Shown: positions 1 to 10,671 of the stretch, in pieces | Position numbering within the stretch: position 1 is the first letter of the stretch | Layout: the number at the start of each line of letters is the position of its first letter | From: Acanthaster planci | Taxonomy: Eukaryota > Echinodermata > Asteroidea > Valvatida > Acanthasteridae | NCBI RefSeq assembly: GCF_001949145.1 | Contig: NW_019091366.1 | Coordinates: 2,865,925-2,929,924, forward strand | DNA: 64,000 bases | Reading direction: 5' to 3' | Program-made: the position numbers and the translations under genes | Notes under the pieces: generated by a model | Databases searched by the model: none | Seen by the model: only the letters and a program-made list of their open reading frames with translations | What the model was told of the DNA's origin: nothing

Positions 1-332
1 TCTGATCTATTTCCAATCCAATGTTATTGTGATAACTGTTATATTGATAAAGGGTACCACTTCATGGGTTGTTTTACAGGACAGGCCACTTTGTTTTATA
101 AACTAGCTGAAAACATTTGTCAAACAATAATCATTTGCATAAATATTTTTTTTTCACAAGACATGGATGTATACATGTACTTTAGTACATGTACATGCAA
201 CACAAACCAACCAAACTACACATAACATGAGTTTGTGATTGCATGTACTGGTATATATATCTTACTAATGTCTATGACATTTGCTCAATGGTCATACATA
301 CATTTTACTTGTCATGGAGTAAACTCTTTTAC

Positions 333-395
333 CTGAGGAATATTGTCCAGATCCAGTTCAGACAATGTGGCCGACATTTTTGCCGCTGTCATTAT
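333..395 (-). CDS. Candidate internal exon 2 of an unidentified minus-strand gene
   Basis: On the minus strand a good acceptor (ending TTATGGCAG) opens a 63-base reading frame, 21 codons with no stop, reading IMTAAKMSATLSELDLDNIPQ's first part as IMTAAKMSATLSELD followed by LDNIPQ. It closes on a CAG|GTAAAA donor. The exon is phase 0 at both ends, matching the phase 0 donor of the basic first exon at 4049-4168, so the two could be joined across a 3.6 kb intron. I do not recognise the product. The gene would continue past the left edge. The frame stays open upstream of the acceptor, so a longer exon cannot be excluded. It could also be a chance open frame; splice fit is the main support. Confidence 0.3.
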
Positions 396-1693
396 CTGCC
401 ATAAGATAAACAGAATATTTTGGCTTTTGAATCCACATACATGTACGTGTAGCTCCTTCCAAGCTTCCATTGAGCAAGTATAATTTATGGGATTATAACG
501 TCTGAGAAAACCTTTAAGCTGTGGCTTTTTAAACTGGTTTAAAATTTGTACCAATAAAAATGTCATTACTGCCAGAATACATGCAGACAACTCACAGAAT
601 TCTTGCAGTTTGTCATGTGACTTACTGGCACATGAATATAATATGTTAATGAATACATGCACCCCTTAATGTTTGCCTGAACAAATTTCTAACAGATTAT
701 CAGGTATCCCAGACCCATACATGTTTTGTACATCATATGATCATAACATTTATAAAACAGATTCTTGTGGGGAATTCCTTGAAGTGCTACATGTATTTAA
801 GGAAGTGTGGAAAGTTGTTCAAATTATATATTCTTAGGCAAAAGTTTTTTTAAGCTGCCTACCTTCCAGATTCAGAAATTGAAAAACAAAACAAATTTCT
901 TTTAATTTGAGAAGTCTGGGATCCGCCAACCAACAAGTTACCGCTACAAATGTGCACAAATTGATTTCAATTTTTTGTGCTTTGGTCCTGGGCAGCTGGT
1001 GCTAGTGGTAAGGGATATCTCATTTTTCTTTTTCTTTTTTGGGAAAGAATTTGTTGGTATTCTAATATTCTTCCTTCCTATCTAAAGACACAATTTGTTT
1101 TTCTTCAGACCACAGAAAACCTTTTTTTTCCTTACTCCACTAAATTTTGTCTTAAAACAATCCAAGCAAAATCCAAACAAACACCAACTTATAAAAAAGT
1201 GCTTGCCTTAAAAAAATGAAATATTTGGTGGGTATTTCAAAACTTTCATATAGGGATTGCTGAAAACAGGATTTTTCCCCCTCCCCTGTGATTGGAAATG
1301 GTCAAGCTGCCATGAAGAAGTTGTCCACCAACCTGACACATGCGCAATGCATTTACACATGCACACACGGTGTATGGTGTAATGGGAAAATGAGAGGGTG
1401 TTGACTTAAAGCTCTTATTTTGTCTAAACAGTCAGTCACGTAGTCAAAAGTCATTATTTTTAGGGGAAAATTTGATTGAGATATTGAAATTCTCAACTTG
1501 AATAAATTTATCTGTGAACGTTGGACTTAAAACCCATTGTTACAAACCTCATAAACAGTAAGATTGATAACGTTGGGCTACTCCCGCAACTGTGGGGTTT
1601 GTCGCCTGCTACGCTTCAGAGTGGGAGTGAGGTAGACAACAAACCCCATGATGGTTCTGGGTGTAACGTTGGGCATGTTTGGCTGTTAATCCT

Positions 1694-1745
1694 AGAATTG
1701 TGAGGTACACTGTACCTCACAATTCTGAATCCTCACTGAGGATTC
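1694..1745. repeat. Two adjacent perfect hairpins
   Basis: Bases 1694-1709 and 1711-1726 are perfect 16-base inverted arms (AGAATTGTGAGGTACA and its complement) around a single C. Immediately after, 1727-1735 and 1737-1745 are perfect 9-base arms (GAATCCTCA and its complement), again around a single C. A 10-base inverted pair (TGGGGTTTGT / ACAAACCCCA) lies just upstream, near 1592-1650. The arrangement suggests a transposon end or a structured repeat. Confidence 0.8.
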
Positions 1746-1893
1746 TGAATGTGCCCATTTATTTTGTATAAAACTGCACTGTCCGTTGAACGGAAGACTG
1801 GTTCCCATCCTGTCCAATTCCTCATAATGTATAATAGAGACGACGACCAGTCCAATCAGGTATGATACATCTTATCATTGGCAACCTTGACTC

Positions 1894-2209
1894 CATGAGC
1901 TGTGTGCGTGTTCATTGATGGGGAACCAATATTGTGTGACAAGATCGTACCAACAGAAATGAGGTTGCGTTATTGGACTGGTCACTGCAGTACACAGCTC
2001 AAAAGTGCAGATCGTTTGTTGAAGAGAGGCAAGATCGTAAGTAAAAGGTCTCATGGGCTGTGTACGTATTTGTTCATGGGGAACCAACATTGCATGACAA
2101 GATCGTACCAACAGAAATGAGGTTGCGTTATTGGACTGGTCACTGCAGTACACAGCTCAAAAGTGCGGATCGTTTGTTGAAGAGAGGCAAGATCGTAAGT
2201 AAAAGGTCT
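1894..2209. repeat. Tandem duplication, two 158 bp units
   Basis: Units at 1894-2051 and 2052-2209 have the same length and differ at only a few bases, mostly in their first 50 positions. Both contain ATTGGACTGGTCACTGCAGT and end in AAGATCGTAAGTAAAAGGTC. A reverse-oriented piece of the same motif (GACCAGTCCAAT) occurs just upstream near 1845, so this may be part of a larger inverted-repeat element. The near-identity suggests a recent duplication. Confidence 0.9.
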
Positions 2210-2510
2210 GAATTTTGCCAAAAATAGCTCGTAAATGGTCCAAACAATGTTTGCAGGTTAATGAGATATTATTTTGTGTGGATGGCTTTTGGTGGAAGAT
2301 TTGATAGAAAAATTCAGTTTTAGTCAGAATAAACGGGCTCACTAAGAATCCCACAGTGTATCAAAGCAATGAAAATTTGGAACCTCGGTGTGCCTCTCAA
2401 TTCTTGGAGCATTTGGCAAATATGCACAAACACTCGACCTCTGCCTGATTTAGCAGTCTTTAATTTGTCAATTAATTCAAGATTTGGCCATTAGCCATTC
2501 ATCTTCTCTG

Positions 2511-2544
2511 TCTATGTAACATTAGGGTCTATGTAACATTAGGG
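2511..2544. repeat. 17 bp direct repeat, two perfect copies
   Basis: TCTATGTAACATTAGGG occurs twice back to back. Confidence 0.9.
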
Positions 2545-2642
2545 CCTAGGTCCTGTAATGTGGAAGATGGGTCATGCTTTTAATGTCAACAAGCATCAAT
2601 GCGCGTCAGCAAAAGCATCAACAAGTCATGAAAGCATATATT

Positions 2643-3126
2643 GATATTTGAGTGTGGAAATTTGAGCGACAAAGTCGAGTGTTCTCATGCAGCCCGACCG
2701 GCCGACATCTTATTTTCGTGTGGACAGCAGAGAAAAGAAAGATGACAGCCCTTCATACATGTAAATTGCAAAAAATTTCATTTTCCTGTGAGAATTTGAG
2801 ACCAAATTTGCTGTTTCTCTTACACAGTGGCAGGTGTTAGAGTCTCTAAAATATGATTAAAACCACTTTTAAATCTGTAGAGGGTATTTTCAATATGAAA
2901 TGATATTTGAGTGTTGAAATTTGAGTGACAAAGTCTAGCCTGTTTGTGCAGTCTGACCGGCCCACATCTTGTTTTCGCATGGACAGCAGACAAAAGAAAG
3001 ATGGCAGCTCCCATACATCGTGAAAAATTCCAGCGAGAATCTGGAAGCAAATTTTGAGTTTCTCTTAAACAGTGCCAAGAGTTAGAGTCTCTAAAGTATA
3101 ATAAAACCACTTTTAAATCTGTAGAG
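2643..3126. repeat. Diverged direct duplication, about 240 bp per unit
   Basis: Units at 2643-2882 and 2902-3126 both begin GATATTTGAGTGT and end CACTTTTAAATCTGTAGAG. In between they share blocks such as GACAAAGTC, GACCGGCC, GGACAGCAGA and GTTAGAGTCTCTAAA. They differ by many substitutions and small indels, so the duplication is much older than the 158 bp pair upstream. No coding potential is convincing in either. Confidence 0.85.
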
Positions 3127-3622
3127 GATTTGTCCAAGTTGTTGAACCTTTGTTGACGCTACTTGTGTGTGTTGACGCTTGTTGACGCTAAATAGCATGG
3201 TTGAAAAGAAAAGAGGGAAGGGCTTCGGTTTATGAGGGATATTATGGGGTAAAACGGCAGCGTAAATGATGTGACGAAGAGCTGTGAACGAAGACGAATC
3301 AGCGCATGTAGTCTGGTTCCTTGACCTAGAACCATAAAAGTTTTTTATGAAATTCAATATATCCACAATGGCTGGGTCGGGTAACAAGATGTGAAACATT
3401 ATGGCGTGATGCTGTCGTCTTTCACCAAACTTGGTAAAAAATTTTGGTTTTCTTGCTTAAATATTGTAAAAATTTACCTAAACTAGAGCTACTAGGATTA
3501 AGGCATGGATCCTCAAGGTCTGAAAGTTAGTTTGAAAAGTAGAATTCGTTTTCCCTATTACAGGAAGAGGGTGCTCATGTTGGTAATGAATTTCAGAACT
3601 GTGGGCATGGTCTACCTCTACT

Positions 3623-3875
3623 GAGTGGAGCGTTAGTATTCCTCTTTTTTGATTTTTGACGGGATCGTCATACTAACGCTCCACGCCCATACATGTAATA
3701 CGGTGAAATGGTTCTTAAAATTGGTGATATGGTGATAGCGGTATTTTTGGTGAGTCTTTGGAATTTTTGAGAACCGTTTTCACCTTACTATATGCACGGA
3801 CGTGGAGCGTTAGTATGACAATGCCGTCCAAAATCAAAAAAGAGGAATAGGGCCTTCTAAAACTTTAGCTCCACT
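3623..3875. repeat. Foldback (inverted-repeat) element
   Basis: A left arm (3623-3716) and a right arm (3770-3875) are diverged reverse complements. The 15-mer GTGGAGCGTTAGTAT is found at 3625-3639, inverted at 3670-3684, and direct again at 3802-3816, so the left arm is itself a smaller hairpin. Complementary blocks also include CCTCTTTTTTGATTTT with its partner near 3833-3848, and the CGGTGAAATGGTTCTT / GAGAACCGTTTTCACC pair near the loop. No protein is encoded. It looks like a nonautonomous foldback transposon. Confidence 0.8.
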
Positions 3876-4048
3876 CTGCAGAGCTAGGCACGGTCATGAG
3901 TCTGTGGGGTTCGTTGCAGCACGGTGGACAACAAATTCCACAGTTCTAGGGGTACCCAACATTCAAACTTAAACTATAAGTTGTAACAGTTGCCATTTCC
4001 AACGATGAAACTGCATGTAATTAATGTAGTAGGGTACATTCACGTTAC

Positions 4049-4168
4049 CTGATCACTAATTCCTGCCTGCTTTTGTTGACCATGTTGACGACTAGGCTTG
4101 GCATTCCCACCGACACCGCCCCGTTTATTTCTCCTCCTTTTGCTTCTTTTCATGTCAGATGCGCTCAT
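4049..4168 (-). CDS. Candidate first coding exon, basic N-terminus
   Basis: On the minus strand an ATG at 4168 opens a 40-codon exon (phase 0) ending at a CAG|GTAACG donor. The peptide starts MSASDMKRSKRRRNKRGG and continues with Gly/Gln-rich sequence ending AGISDQ. The Lys/Arg cluster at residues 7-17 resembles a nuclear localisation or RNA/DNA-binding tail. A promoter-like patch (CCAAT and AAGATGGCGAC) lies about 150 bases upstream, and the frame upstream of this ATG has no other in-frame ATG. The protein is not identified from sequence. In humans RNF4 neighbours FAM193A, so a FAM193-type protein is a synteny-based guess only. Confidence 0.45.
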
Positions 4169-4302
4169 ATTGATGCTTAAATATGCTACTGTAGGTATCA
4201 AGTATTCATCTGACACAAAAGTTTTGTTTTTCAAAGACTGCAATCGTGAACTTGGTTCGAGTTTTCTGTGCTTCTCTCACCACAGCATTTGACATGGAAT
4301 CT

Positions 4303-4332
4303 TGCTCAATCCAATCCAAGATGGCGACTTCC
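4303..4332 (-). promoter_or_regulatory. Promoter-like patch (CCAAT plus YY1-type site)
   Basis: The plus strand reads CAATCCAATCCAAGATGGCGAC. AAGATGGCGAC matches the YY1 consensus often found around transcription starts, next to CCAAT. The patch lies about 150 bases upstream of the minus-strand ATG at 4168. It also contains a plus-strand ATG, but that frame stops after about 15 codons. Confidence 0.35.
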
Positions 4333-4932
4333 CTTCAATTTGTTTTTGTTTATAAATATCACTGATATTATTTTACAAAATGGTACTCATCTAGACATTC
4401 ATTTATAACCCAAATTTTTAGGAACATTGTATTTATTAATATTTGGAGGGAAATTTACGCATAAACTGGGCAAATCTTTAAAATATGAACTAGCTTTTTC
4501 TGACGTCACTTGTGTGGAGTAAAATGAACAAACAAGCGAACATTCCGTAATTGGACTAAATCGTGTTGAGGGAAGTGATATTTCAGCCCTCGGGAAGGAT
4601 TAATTAAAGGAAAAACTCAACTATCATGGTTGGTTTTGATTTGTTTTTCCAGAGTGACGTTTTTGACAAACGTTCACAACATTTTCGCCCTCGCAAAAAA
4701 TGAAATTGATGTGAATTGTAATTACTGATCAGGAAGGGCATACTTGCTCACCCGAGAAAAAGAAAATAAAAAAGGGGAAATTGTGTGAGGGGAAATATGA
4801 AAGAAACGGGGAAAAAATGAAAGGGAGATGAAAATAACCAATTTGCTTAGAAAGAAAATTCATAAAAGCCCCCTTCCACAGTAAATGATTTTTCACAAGA
4901 GTGCTTCCCCAGTCCCATGGAAAAAGTACTTT

Positions 4933-4955
4933 CCCACCCACCCACCCCCCCCTCC
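4933..4955 (-). other. G-quadruplex-forming run
   Basis: The plus strand has CCC-A-CCC-A-CCC-A followed by eight C, so the minus strand carries four G-tracts separated by single bases, the classic short-loop quadruplex pattern. Confidence 0.6.
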
Positions 4956-5378
4956 AAAATCCTGGCAACACCCATGCTTCCTCCCAATTATTTTTATAAG
5001 AACATGTTTAACCATGGAGCTCTATGGTTTAACTTTGGTTTAACTGGAATACAGGCAATTCACAATTGTGTGCCTCCAAGAGTTTGCAACGCGTTGACCA
5101 ATCACAGAGTTTCCAAATGCACATTTGGTCGACAGATTTCGCGCATTATGATTAATCAATGCATTACAAACTCTTGAAAGCGCACTTTTGTGAAATGCCA
5201 GTATTAAGGTAGTCAATGAATGTCCGTTGCCTGTTTACTCGTTCTTTACAGTAATCCATACATTATTTTTTTGCATGTCGAGTGGTACAGTTACTGCTCC
5301 TTTAACGACAAATATATGCACATTGGCATTATGAAGTTTTAGTTCCCGCCGCCATCCTCTTTATATACATGTATATTT

Positions 5379-5398
5379 ACGTACGTACGTACGTACGT
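5379..5398. repeat. (ACGT)5 microsatellite
   Basis: Five perfect ACGT units, self-complementary and unusually CpG-rich for this AT-rich surrounding. Confidence 0.9.
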
Positions 5399-6106
5399 GC
5401 GGACAGTAAAAGTGGAGGTAAGATGTGTGTAATTTGGATGGATTTCGGGGGGTGTTTGTAGTTCACTCCTGATATTTGTTTTATTCGAAGTAGTAAAGAG
5501 ATAGTGTGAAACAATACAGCATCGTTATACCACTCTTTTTTTTTTGCAGTATTTTCCAAGTAGCCTTTTCCCCACTCCTTCAGACATGTCAGACGTGATA
5601 ATTCAACAACAAATAATATGACGAATTTTGATTAACTTGATATCATATACCATGTATGCACTAAGCCCTGTATAGTATGTGCATGTGTGACCGTAGACCA
5701 TGGACGCGCATGTTTTATTTCCAGATTGCTGTGATCCGGCCTGCTCGGTGGCACTTCCTTCTTTTTTATAAAAGAAGTGGCTATTTACATGTACCGCAGT
5801 AACCGTAACTCGACTTCCAAATGCACAATCAATTATCATTGGCATTGCAAATCATATCTGGTTATGCACAGAGTAGGCCTACATCATGGCCTATGGTTTC
5901 ATTGTCCAGTTATTGTTGAGGCATCGATACACACGCTGCTGTGCCATCCCCATGTGTCGGGATCAGGATCAAGTCCGCTTGAAATGCAATTTTTTTCCCA
6001 TTATTTATTTTTCCTTTTAACTTTATTTTCTAAATCAGATCACATGTTTATTTTTATACATCATGAACATGTTTTTCTTATCTTATCTTTTTTGGTTGAT
6101 TCATAC

Positions 6107-6253
6107 CTGATATCAAGTCTGAGATCCTCTCATTGTAGACTGGTCTGGTTCCTGTTTCCAGTGCACCCAACTGGTGAAAATAAGTAGACAGAAACCTGTC
6201 TAAACTTCCGTAACAGTAGCCACTGCCTATTGCAATATAAAGCTGGGGTAAGA
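6107..6253 (-). CDS. Candidate internal exon, unidentified protein
   Basis: A minus-strand acceptor (GGAACTCTTACAG) and donor (ATCAG|GTATGA) bound 147 open bases, 48 codons plus split codons (phase 1 at both ends). The peptide includes LPQLYIAIGSGYCYGSLDRF and later GALETGTRPVYNERISDLIS, a mix of aromatic, hydrophobic and charged residues typical of a folded domain. I do not recognise the family. No partner exon is identified between here and 4.3 kb, and the phase differs from the exon at 4049-4168, so it probably belongs to another gene or is a chance open frame. Confidence 0.35.
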
Positions 6254-6712
6254 CTGTAAGAGTTCCTATGTCTTTTTCTCCTATGTATACATGTGTAGAC
6301 ATCAATATTTTTCCATTGGTGTGTGTGTGTCTGTATGTCATCAGAAAGTGATAGCATGTCCTGAAAAGTCAAATTTAACAGGGAAGACATTGGAAAATTT
6401 ACTTAGAAAACACTAACATAGGCCCAAATTACAGTTTTTTGGACCAGTCTCGTAGGATTTGTGCACAGGGTGTCAATTGATGTCAGGGTATGGAACTTTT
6501 TCTCTGAGCTGGCATTCCATCAACATAGGCAGTAGGCCCTACCAAATTATCAAGTTCCCTTCCACTTTAGGGCGAGTGATGCACATAGACTGGTGGTTAC
6601 AGCGTGCAGCTCTCTTAATCCCTGTGCTAAGGTTGAAGCAGCCCTCACTTCGTCTGCACTTCCATTCCCCTTTTTCCAACCTCAATGCTTGAAAAGCTTC
6701 ACTGGCAGTGTT

Positions 6713-7113
6713 AACCCTAACCCCCCTCAATCCTCCAAAATCCTTTGGGCGGTTTTGGAGGATTTAGGGTGAATGGCAAAAGTGGACAGCCGATTGCGAA
6801 GAATGCCATTAGTGAAGGTCATAAGTTAGACCTTGTGTTGTTCTTGCTCAGTCATACATGAATTCAACCCAATATTTGTTCTGAATCAACCACACTGCTC
6901 AAAGAATGCCCTTCGCACTGCCTCACCATAATGAGAGGAATTGCCGGAGGAGTTTGAAGGATTGAGACTGTAGCACACCCCCAAATAACATTTTCAAGAA
7001 ATCTTGGAGGATTTTGGAGGATTGAGGCTGAATACAATTTGGTCATGTAGAAAATTGGATGATTTGGGAGGATTGAGGATGGTTCCTAGTAAAAAAGCCA
7101 AGGGGTTAGGGTT
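6713..7113. mobile_element. Nonautonomous TIR element, copy 1 (telomere-like ends)
   Basis: The element starts AACCCTAACCCC (6713-6724) and ends GGGGTTAGGGTT (7102-7113), a perfect 12-base terminal inverted repeat that resembles TTAGGG telomere repeat. The interior repeats AATCCTCCAAAATCC and its reverse complement. A second copy in the opposite orientation lies at 48906-49264 and shares both ends plus internal blocks (AGACCTTGTGTTGTT in this orientation). No transposase is encoded, so it would depend on an enzyme from elsewhere. Confidence 0.8.
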
Positions 7114-7906
7114 TTTAATCTTTGGAAAGAGTTCCATATACATGGACAACACTAAGTTTCCCTTAAAATGTTATAATAACAGTCAGAAAGTGATAACATG
7201 TCCTAAAAAGTGGAATTTAGCTAAGAAAATGCTGAAGAATTTACTTAGAAAGCACTTCAGACAAGTCTTTTAGGTTTGTGTACAGGGGCATCAAGTGTTG
7301 TCCTTATAAATTTATATGGAACTTTCCTCATCTTTAGTGTTTTTAAATCAAATCAAATTTAATTTTCAGAGTTCCTCACCTTTTTGTTATTCATGGCTTG
7401 GAAGGATTTTAAGAAAAAAACACACAAAATTGTTGGGCCGTCTACATGCAGGTCTGAATTCCATTTTACAAATAAAAATTTATAATGACATTATAACTGG
7501 GGAACCAGCATTATATGTAAATCTATGTACATGTCCTGTAAAATTTTTCTGTCCCCCAATATACTCACTGCCCATGTTCAGTTGTCATGCCAGAACATTT
7601 GTAACATGACTGAGGCTGGGTCATGATTCAGTATCCACTACCTTCACGGAAAGGAAGTGTAGTCGACTTTGCACCAGACCCAGTTATTTGTGCTAATGTT
7701 GTGTGTATACGTACATTTATATTTCAGGCAAAGTACTAAACATGCGTATTCAGGTGTTTTTTGTAGGGGGGGGAGCATGGAGAGGTTTACCATGACAAAT
7801 TTTCACCTAGTTCCATGCTAATGTTGTCATTGTGACATCATAATTGACAAGATGAACCGCTGTTATAGACTTTATTTCCCTTTACAAATATTTTTTAATT
7901 TTTTAG
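7114..7906. other. Region upstream of the first RNF4 coding exon
   Basis: No supported coding exon. The RNF4 transcript must begin upstream of 7907, because the coding exon is preceded by a splice acceptor. The start and any untranslated first exon could not be placed. A moderately GC-rich patch near 7610-7690 is one candidate for the promoter. Confidence 0.3.
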
Positions 7907-8007
7907 ATGTTTTCATTCATGGCAACTTAGTGAAATTGATGACAACATTAAGATGGCACAACGCAGAAGACGAAACTCCTCGGATGATGTGCTCATCATA
8001 AGTGATG
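7907..8007 (+). CDS. RNF4: RNF4 exon with start codon (CDS from 7953)
   Basis: An acceptor ending TTTTTTAG at 7906 precedes about 46 untranslated bases. The ATG at 7953-7955 starts MAQRRRRNSSDDVLIISD and the exon closes on a GATG|GTAAGT donor (phase 1). The peptide has a basic start and the first SUMO-interaction motif, VLIIS (residues 13-17), preceded by acidic residues. The untranslated part contains an upstream ATG at 7907 with a 7-codon frame ending in TAG, which could lower translation. It is the first of five exons of a 209-residue SUMO-targeted ubiquitin ligase. Confidence 0.9.
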
Positions 8008-8759
8008 GTAAGTTATATAGTTTGTTTATGATTATCTATGAGCAATTTTCTTATATGTTTCACTGATGTGCATAGTCCGTACCTATTGCTGTGCTCTACA
8101 TGTAGTTGGTGTCACTTTTCATGTATCACTGACTGATACTGCCTAAACCTGTCATGCTGCCCTCTGTTGGTGAAACTTAATAGACAGCCTGTTGAACATT
8201 TCAGTACATGTAGTGTTTATGATATATATAGTGCATGTTTTAAAAAACAAAAAGAGTAAATTTTATTCTTCAGAAAAAGGGTCAGATTAGCACTAACAAA
8301 GAAAGCCTTATTATATAAATATTGAGTAACACAGTATTGAGTATTGCAGTATTGCCTTGTGTAATGGGTGTGTTTGTGACGTTGAAGTGGAGCACAGCCT
8401 GTAACAAGACATTGTGTCTGTCAAAATTTGCTGTTTTGGTTGATTATTTTTTAGACACCTTCAGACCCAGTAATATATGTTCGACCCTAACTTAGCAAAC
8501 TAAATTGGAATATTACTCCTTATGTCAAATAGCAGCAAGTGGCACTCTCCTGGACAACCTAAATAGTACAAAAACAAGCCATTAGATTGTTGGAGGATTC
8601 AGAGTAGTAAGGGTCAAACCTGATTCAAACACTGAACATTGTTTGCATTGTTTATTGTGAGTTACTGGTATAACATTTTTAAAATGCCGCTCCGTGTACT
8701 AAATTAATCATTAAATCTTGGCTTGCAATATGATCATGAGATGTTTTGTTTTAATGCAG

Positions 8760-8921
8760 ACCCGTCACCAACATTTGTTGATCTGACTCAAGAATCTCCA
8801 GCTGGTGCTAGCTCTAGCAACACAAATCAAACAAGTCAAGCTGCTCATTTCTTTTCATCATCTAATTATGAGACTGTTGACCTCACCTGTGGAGATACCT
8901 CACCAGTTATGCTAGATCCAG
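8760..8921 (+). CDS. RNF4: RNF4 exon: SUMO-interaction motifs 2 and 3
   Basis: A 162-base exon between acceptor AATGCAG and donor CCAG|GTGGGT, phase 1 at both ends. It encodes residues 19-72 with two clear SUMO-interaction motifs, FVDLT (24-28) and TVDLT (57-61), separated by a Ser/Asn/Gln-rich linker. In RNF4 proteins such tandem motifs bind poly-SUMO chains so that modified proteins are ubiquitinated. The motif spacing is longer than in human RNF4, which fits the slightly greater total length (209 against 190 residues). Confidence 0.9.
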
Positions 8922-9091
8922 GTGGGTTTACACATAGATAGGTTCATGGAAAGGTATGACACTGAGGCTACATTGGATGATTTCAGTGCTATTCCATCAT
9001 ATATCATACCCTGGAGACCATACCTCAAGGAATATTACAGTCAACAATGCTGCTATGTTTAGGGGTACATGTAAGGCACCCAGGCTAAACT

Positions 9092-9500
9092 TAATCATTT
9101 CCATGCTGCCTGATGTTTAATCGTCCTCATGAAACCAAAATATTCTTGAAGGTCTTACAATGATGTTGGATATCTTAATGTGGAATACCCTAGGGAAACA
9201 GTTGTACATTTACGGACAAATGTATGCTTTCGTTCCCAACTAGTCCCATACTATTCGTCTAGACTCAATACTTTCACAAAATTCCTTGTGAACCCTGGCA
9301 GTGATAAACTCTGACATGAATAGAGAGCATTGGATGAGTCCCATGCTACCTGAACTTTAACCATATCCTGGTATGCCATACCATCCCTCAGGACATACTT
9401 ATGTGTATATTTTGTATATTAAGCAACGATATCTGGTAAGATAGATGATTTCCAGGCTACCTGAATATAAACCACATTTTGGTACAGTATTACACCTTTG
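9092..9500. repeat. Degenerate repeats in RNF4 intron 2
   Basis: Three related blocks begin near 9092, 9332 and 9443, with the shared pattern ATGATTTCC-A-GCTACCTGAA-TTTAA-C. A weaker fourth lies near 8975. They are spaced 110-240 bases apart and look like an eroded repeat array. The rest of the intron (8922-10508) shows nothing else. Confidence 0.5.
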
Positions 9501-10508
9501 GGAACACAGTATGCTCAGGATCTTGCGTGTACTTTGAAAGTTCCATTGTCACAACATTGTATGAATGTTAATTCTACAGTCATTTTGAAGGTAGTAATGT
9601 TGTGTACTTTTATCCTTTAAGTGATTTTTTTTTACTGTTGCTACAGTAGTGTATGGTTTTTTTGAGTGTAAAGTCACACATGATATCTTGCTCTTTTTCC
9701 ATGAGCTCTGAGGCTCCTCAGAATAAACTCCTCTCATTTAATTCACTGCCAACCAATGGAGAGTTTAACCAAAGTAATGTATCTTTATAATCCATGTCAT
9801 CAATCATCAATTCTCCAATCGTAGCTCATGTGGAACAATCTCTGATTAAAACATTCCTGGAATGTTTCCATTAGAAATTCCTTCCAATCTTTGCTGAAGC
9901 CTGATCAGCCCGGGGAGGAGGTACTTTTTTAGATGTCACTTTCCAGGCAGCTGTTACCCAAGCTGATGAGTGTTTTTCTAGCTTCCAAAATGTGTAATTT
10001 TGTTAGGAGGGGCTGTTCATTTCAGGCCATTGCTTTCTTAAAGTGGGAAATAAATTCCTGGTGATCACTACTTTTCAGTTCATGTCAGTATTAGTCGATA
10101 GTCTTTCATTCAAAGTTTGAACTAGCCTCTGTACAGCCTGAATTAGTTAACCATTAAAGTGCTAATCTAGTGTCATTTCCTTTTTGTTGTACATGTATTT
10201 TATAATTATAAATAGCCATTGCACTAAATATTAAATGCAATTGATTTTATTTGGATAATGAATTTAAAATGGTACCTGTTGTCTGGAGCCATTACCTTCA
10301 TTACATGTTGCAAGAAAAAAGATTAAGTTCAGTATTTTTTGCAAAGATTTTCTTGGGAAATAAGAAGCCAAAACTGGTCTGAAAAGTCACCTGAGAGTTA
10401 GGATTTATGTCACAGATCACCAAAGCAAAAAACTTGTGGAAAGCATTGCTGTCTTTGTGATTATAGCTGAGACATGTGGCTTTCAAATTCTGTGTCTGTA
10501 TTTGCCAG

Positions 10509-10671
10509 TAATTGTACCTCCAAGTTCAAGAAGAAGAAGAAGTCGCCGTTTGCAGTCAGCAGCACGGCGTCATAGCCCCTATTCTACCAACAATGATATC
10601 ACCATAGAGAGTGATGAGGAAAATGATGTGCAGGTTTTGTCTCCTGTCGATGTCAATAATGCCTTACCATG
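10509..10671 (+). CDS. RNF4: RNF4 exon: arginine-rich motif and further SIM-like motifs
   Basis: A 163-base exon from acceptor TTTGCCAG to donor CATG|GTAGGT (starts phase 1, ends phase 2). It encodes residues 73-127. Residues 80-93 (RRRRSRRLQSAARR) match the arginine-rich stretch that in RNF4 contacts nucleosomes or substrate. This is followed by ITIES (103-107) next to an acidic run and VQVLS (113-117), both plausible SUMO-interaction motifs. Having candidate motifs after the arginine-rich stretch differs from the vertebrate order, where the main motifs precede it. Confidence 0.88.

Larger units (their letters stand above)
396..4048. other. Putative minus-strand intron filled with repeats
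   Basis: Apart from the repeats listed separately (hairpins near 1.7 kb, duplications at 1.9-2.2 and 2.6-3.1 kb, foldback at 3.6-3.9 kb), this stretch shows only short frames without splice support. I see no gene in it. If the two flanking minus-strand exons belong together, this is their intron. Confidence 0.4.

Noticed and set aside
5777-6187. 136-codon plus-strand open frame
   Set aside because: Hydrophobic random-looking sequence that overlaps the better-supported minus-strand candidate exon at 6107-6253.
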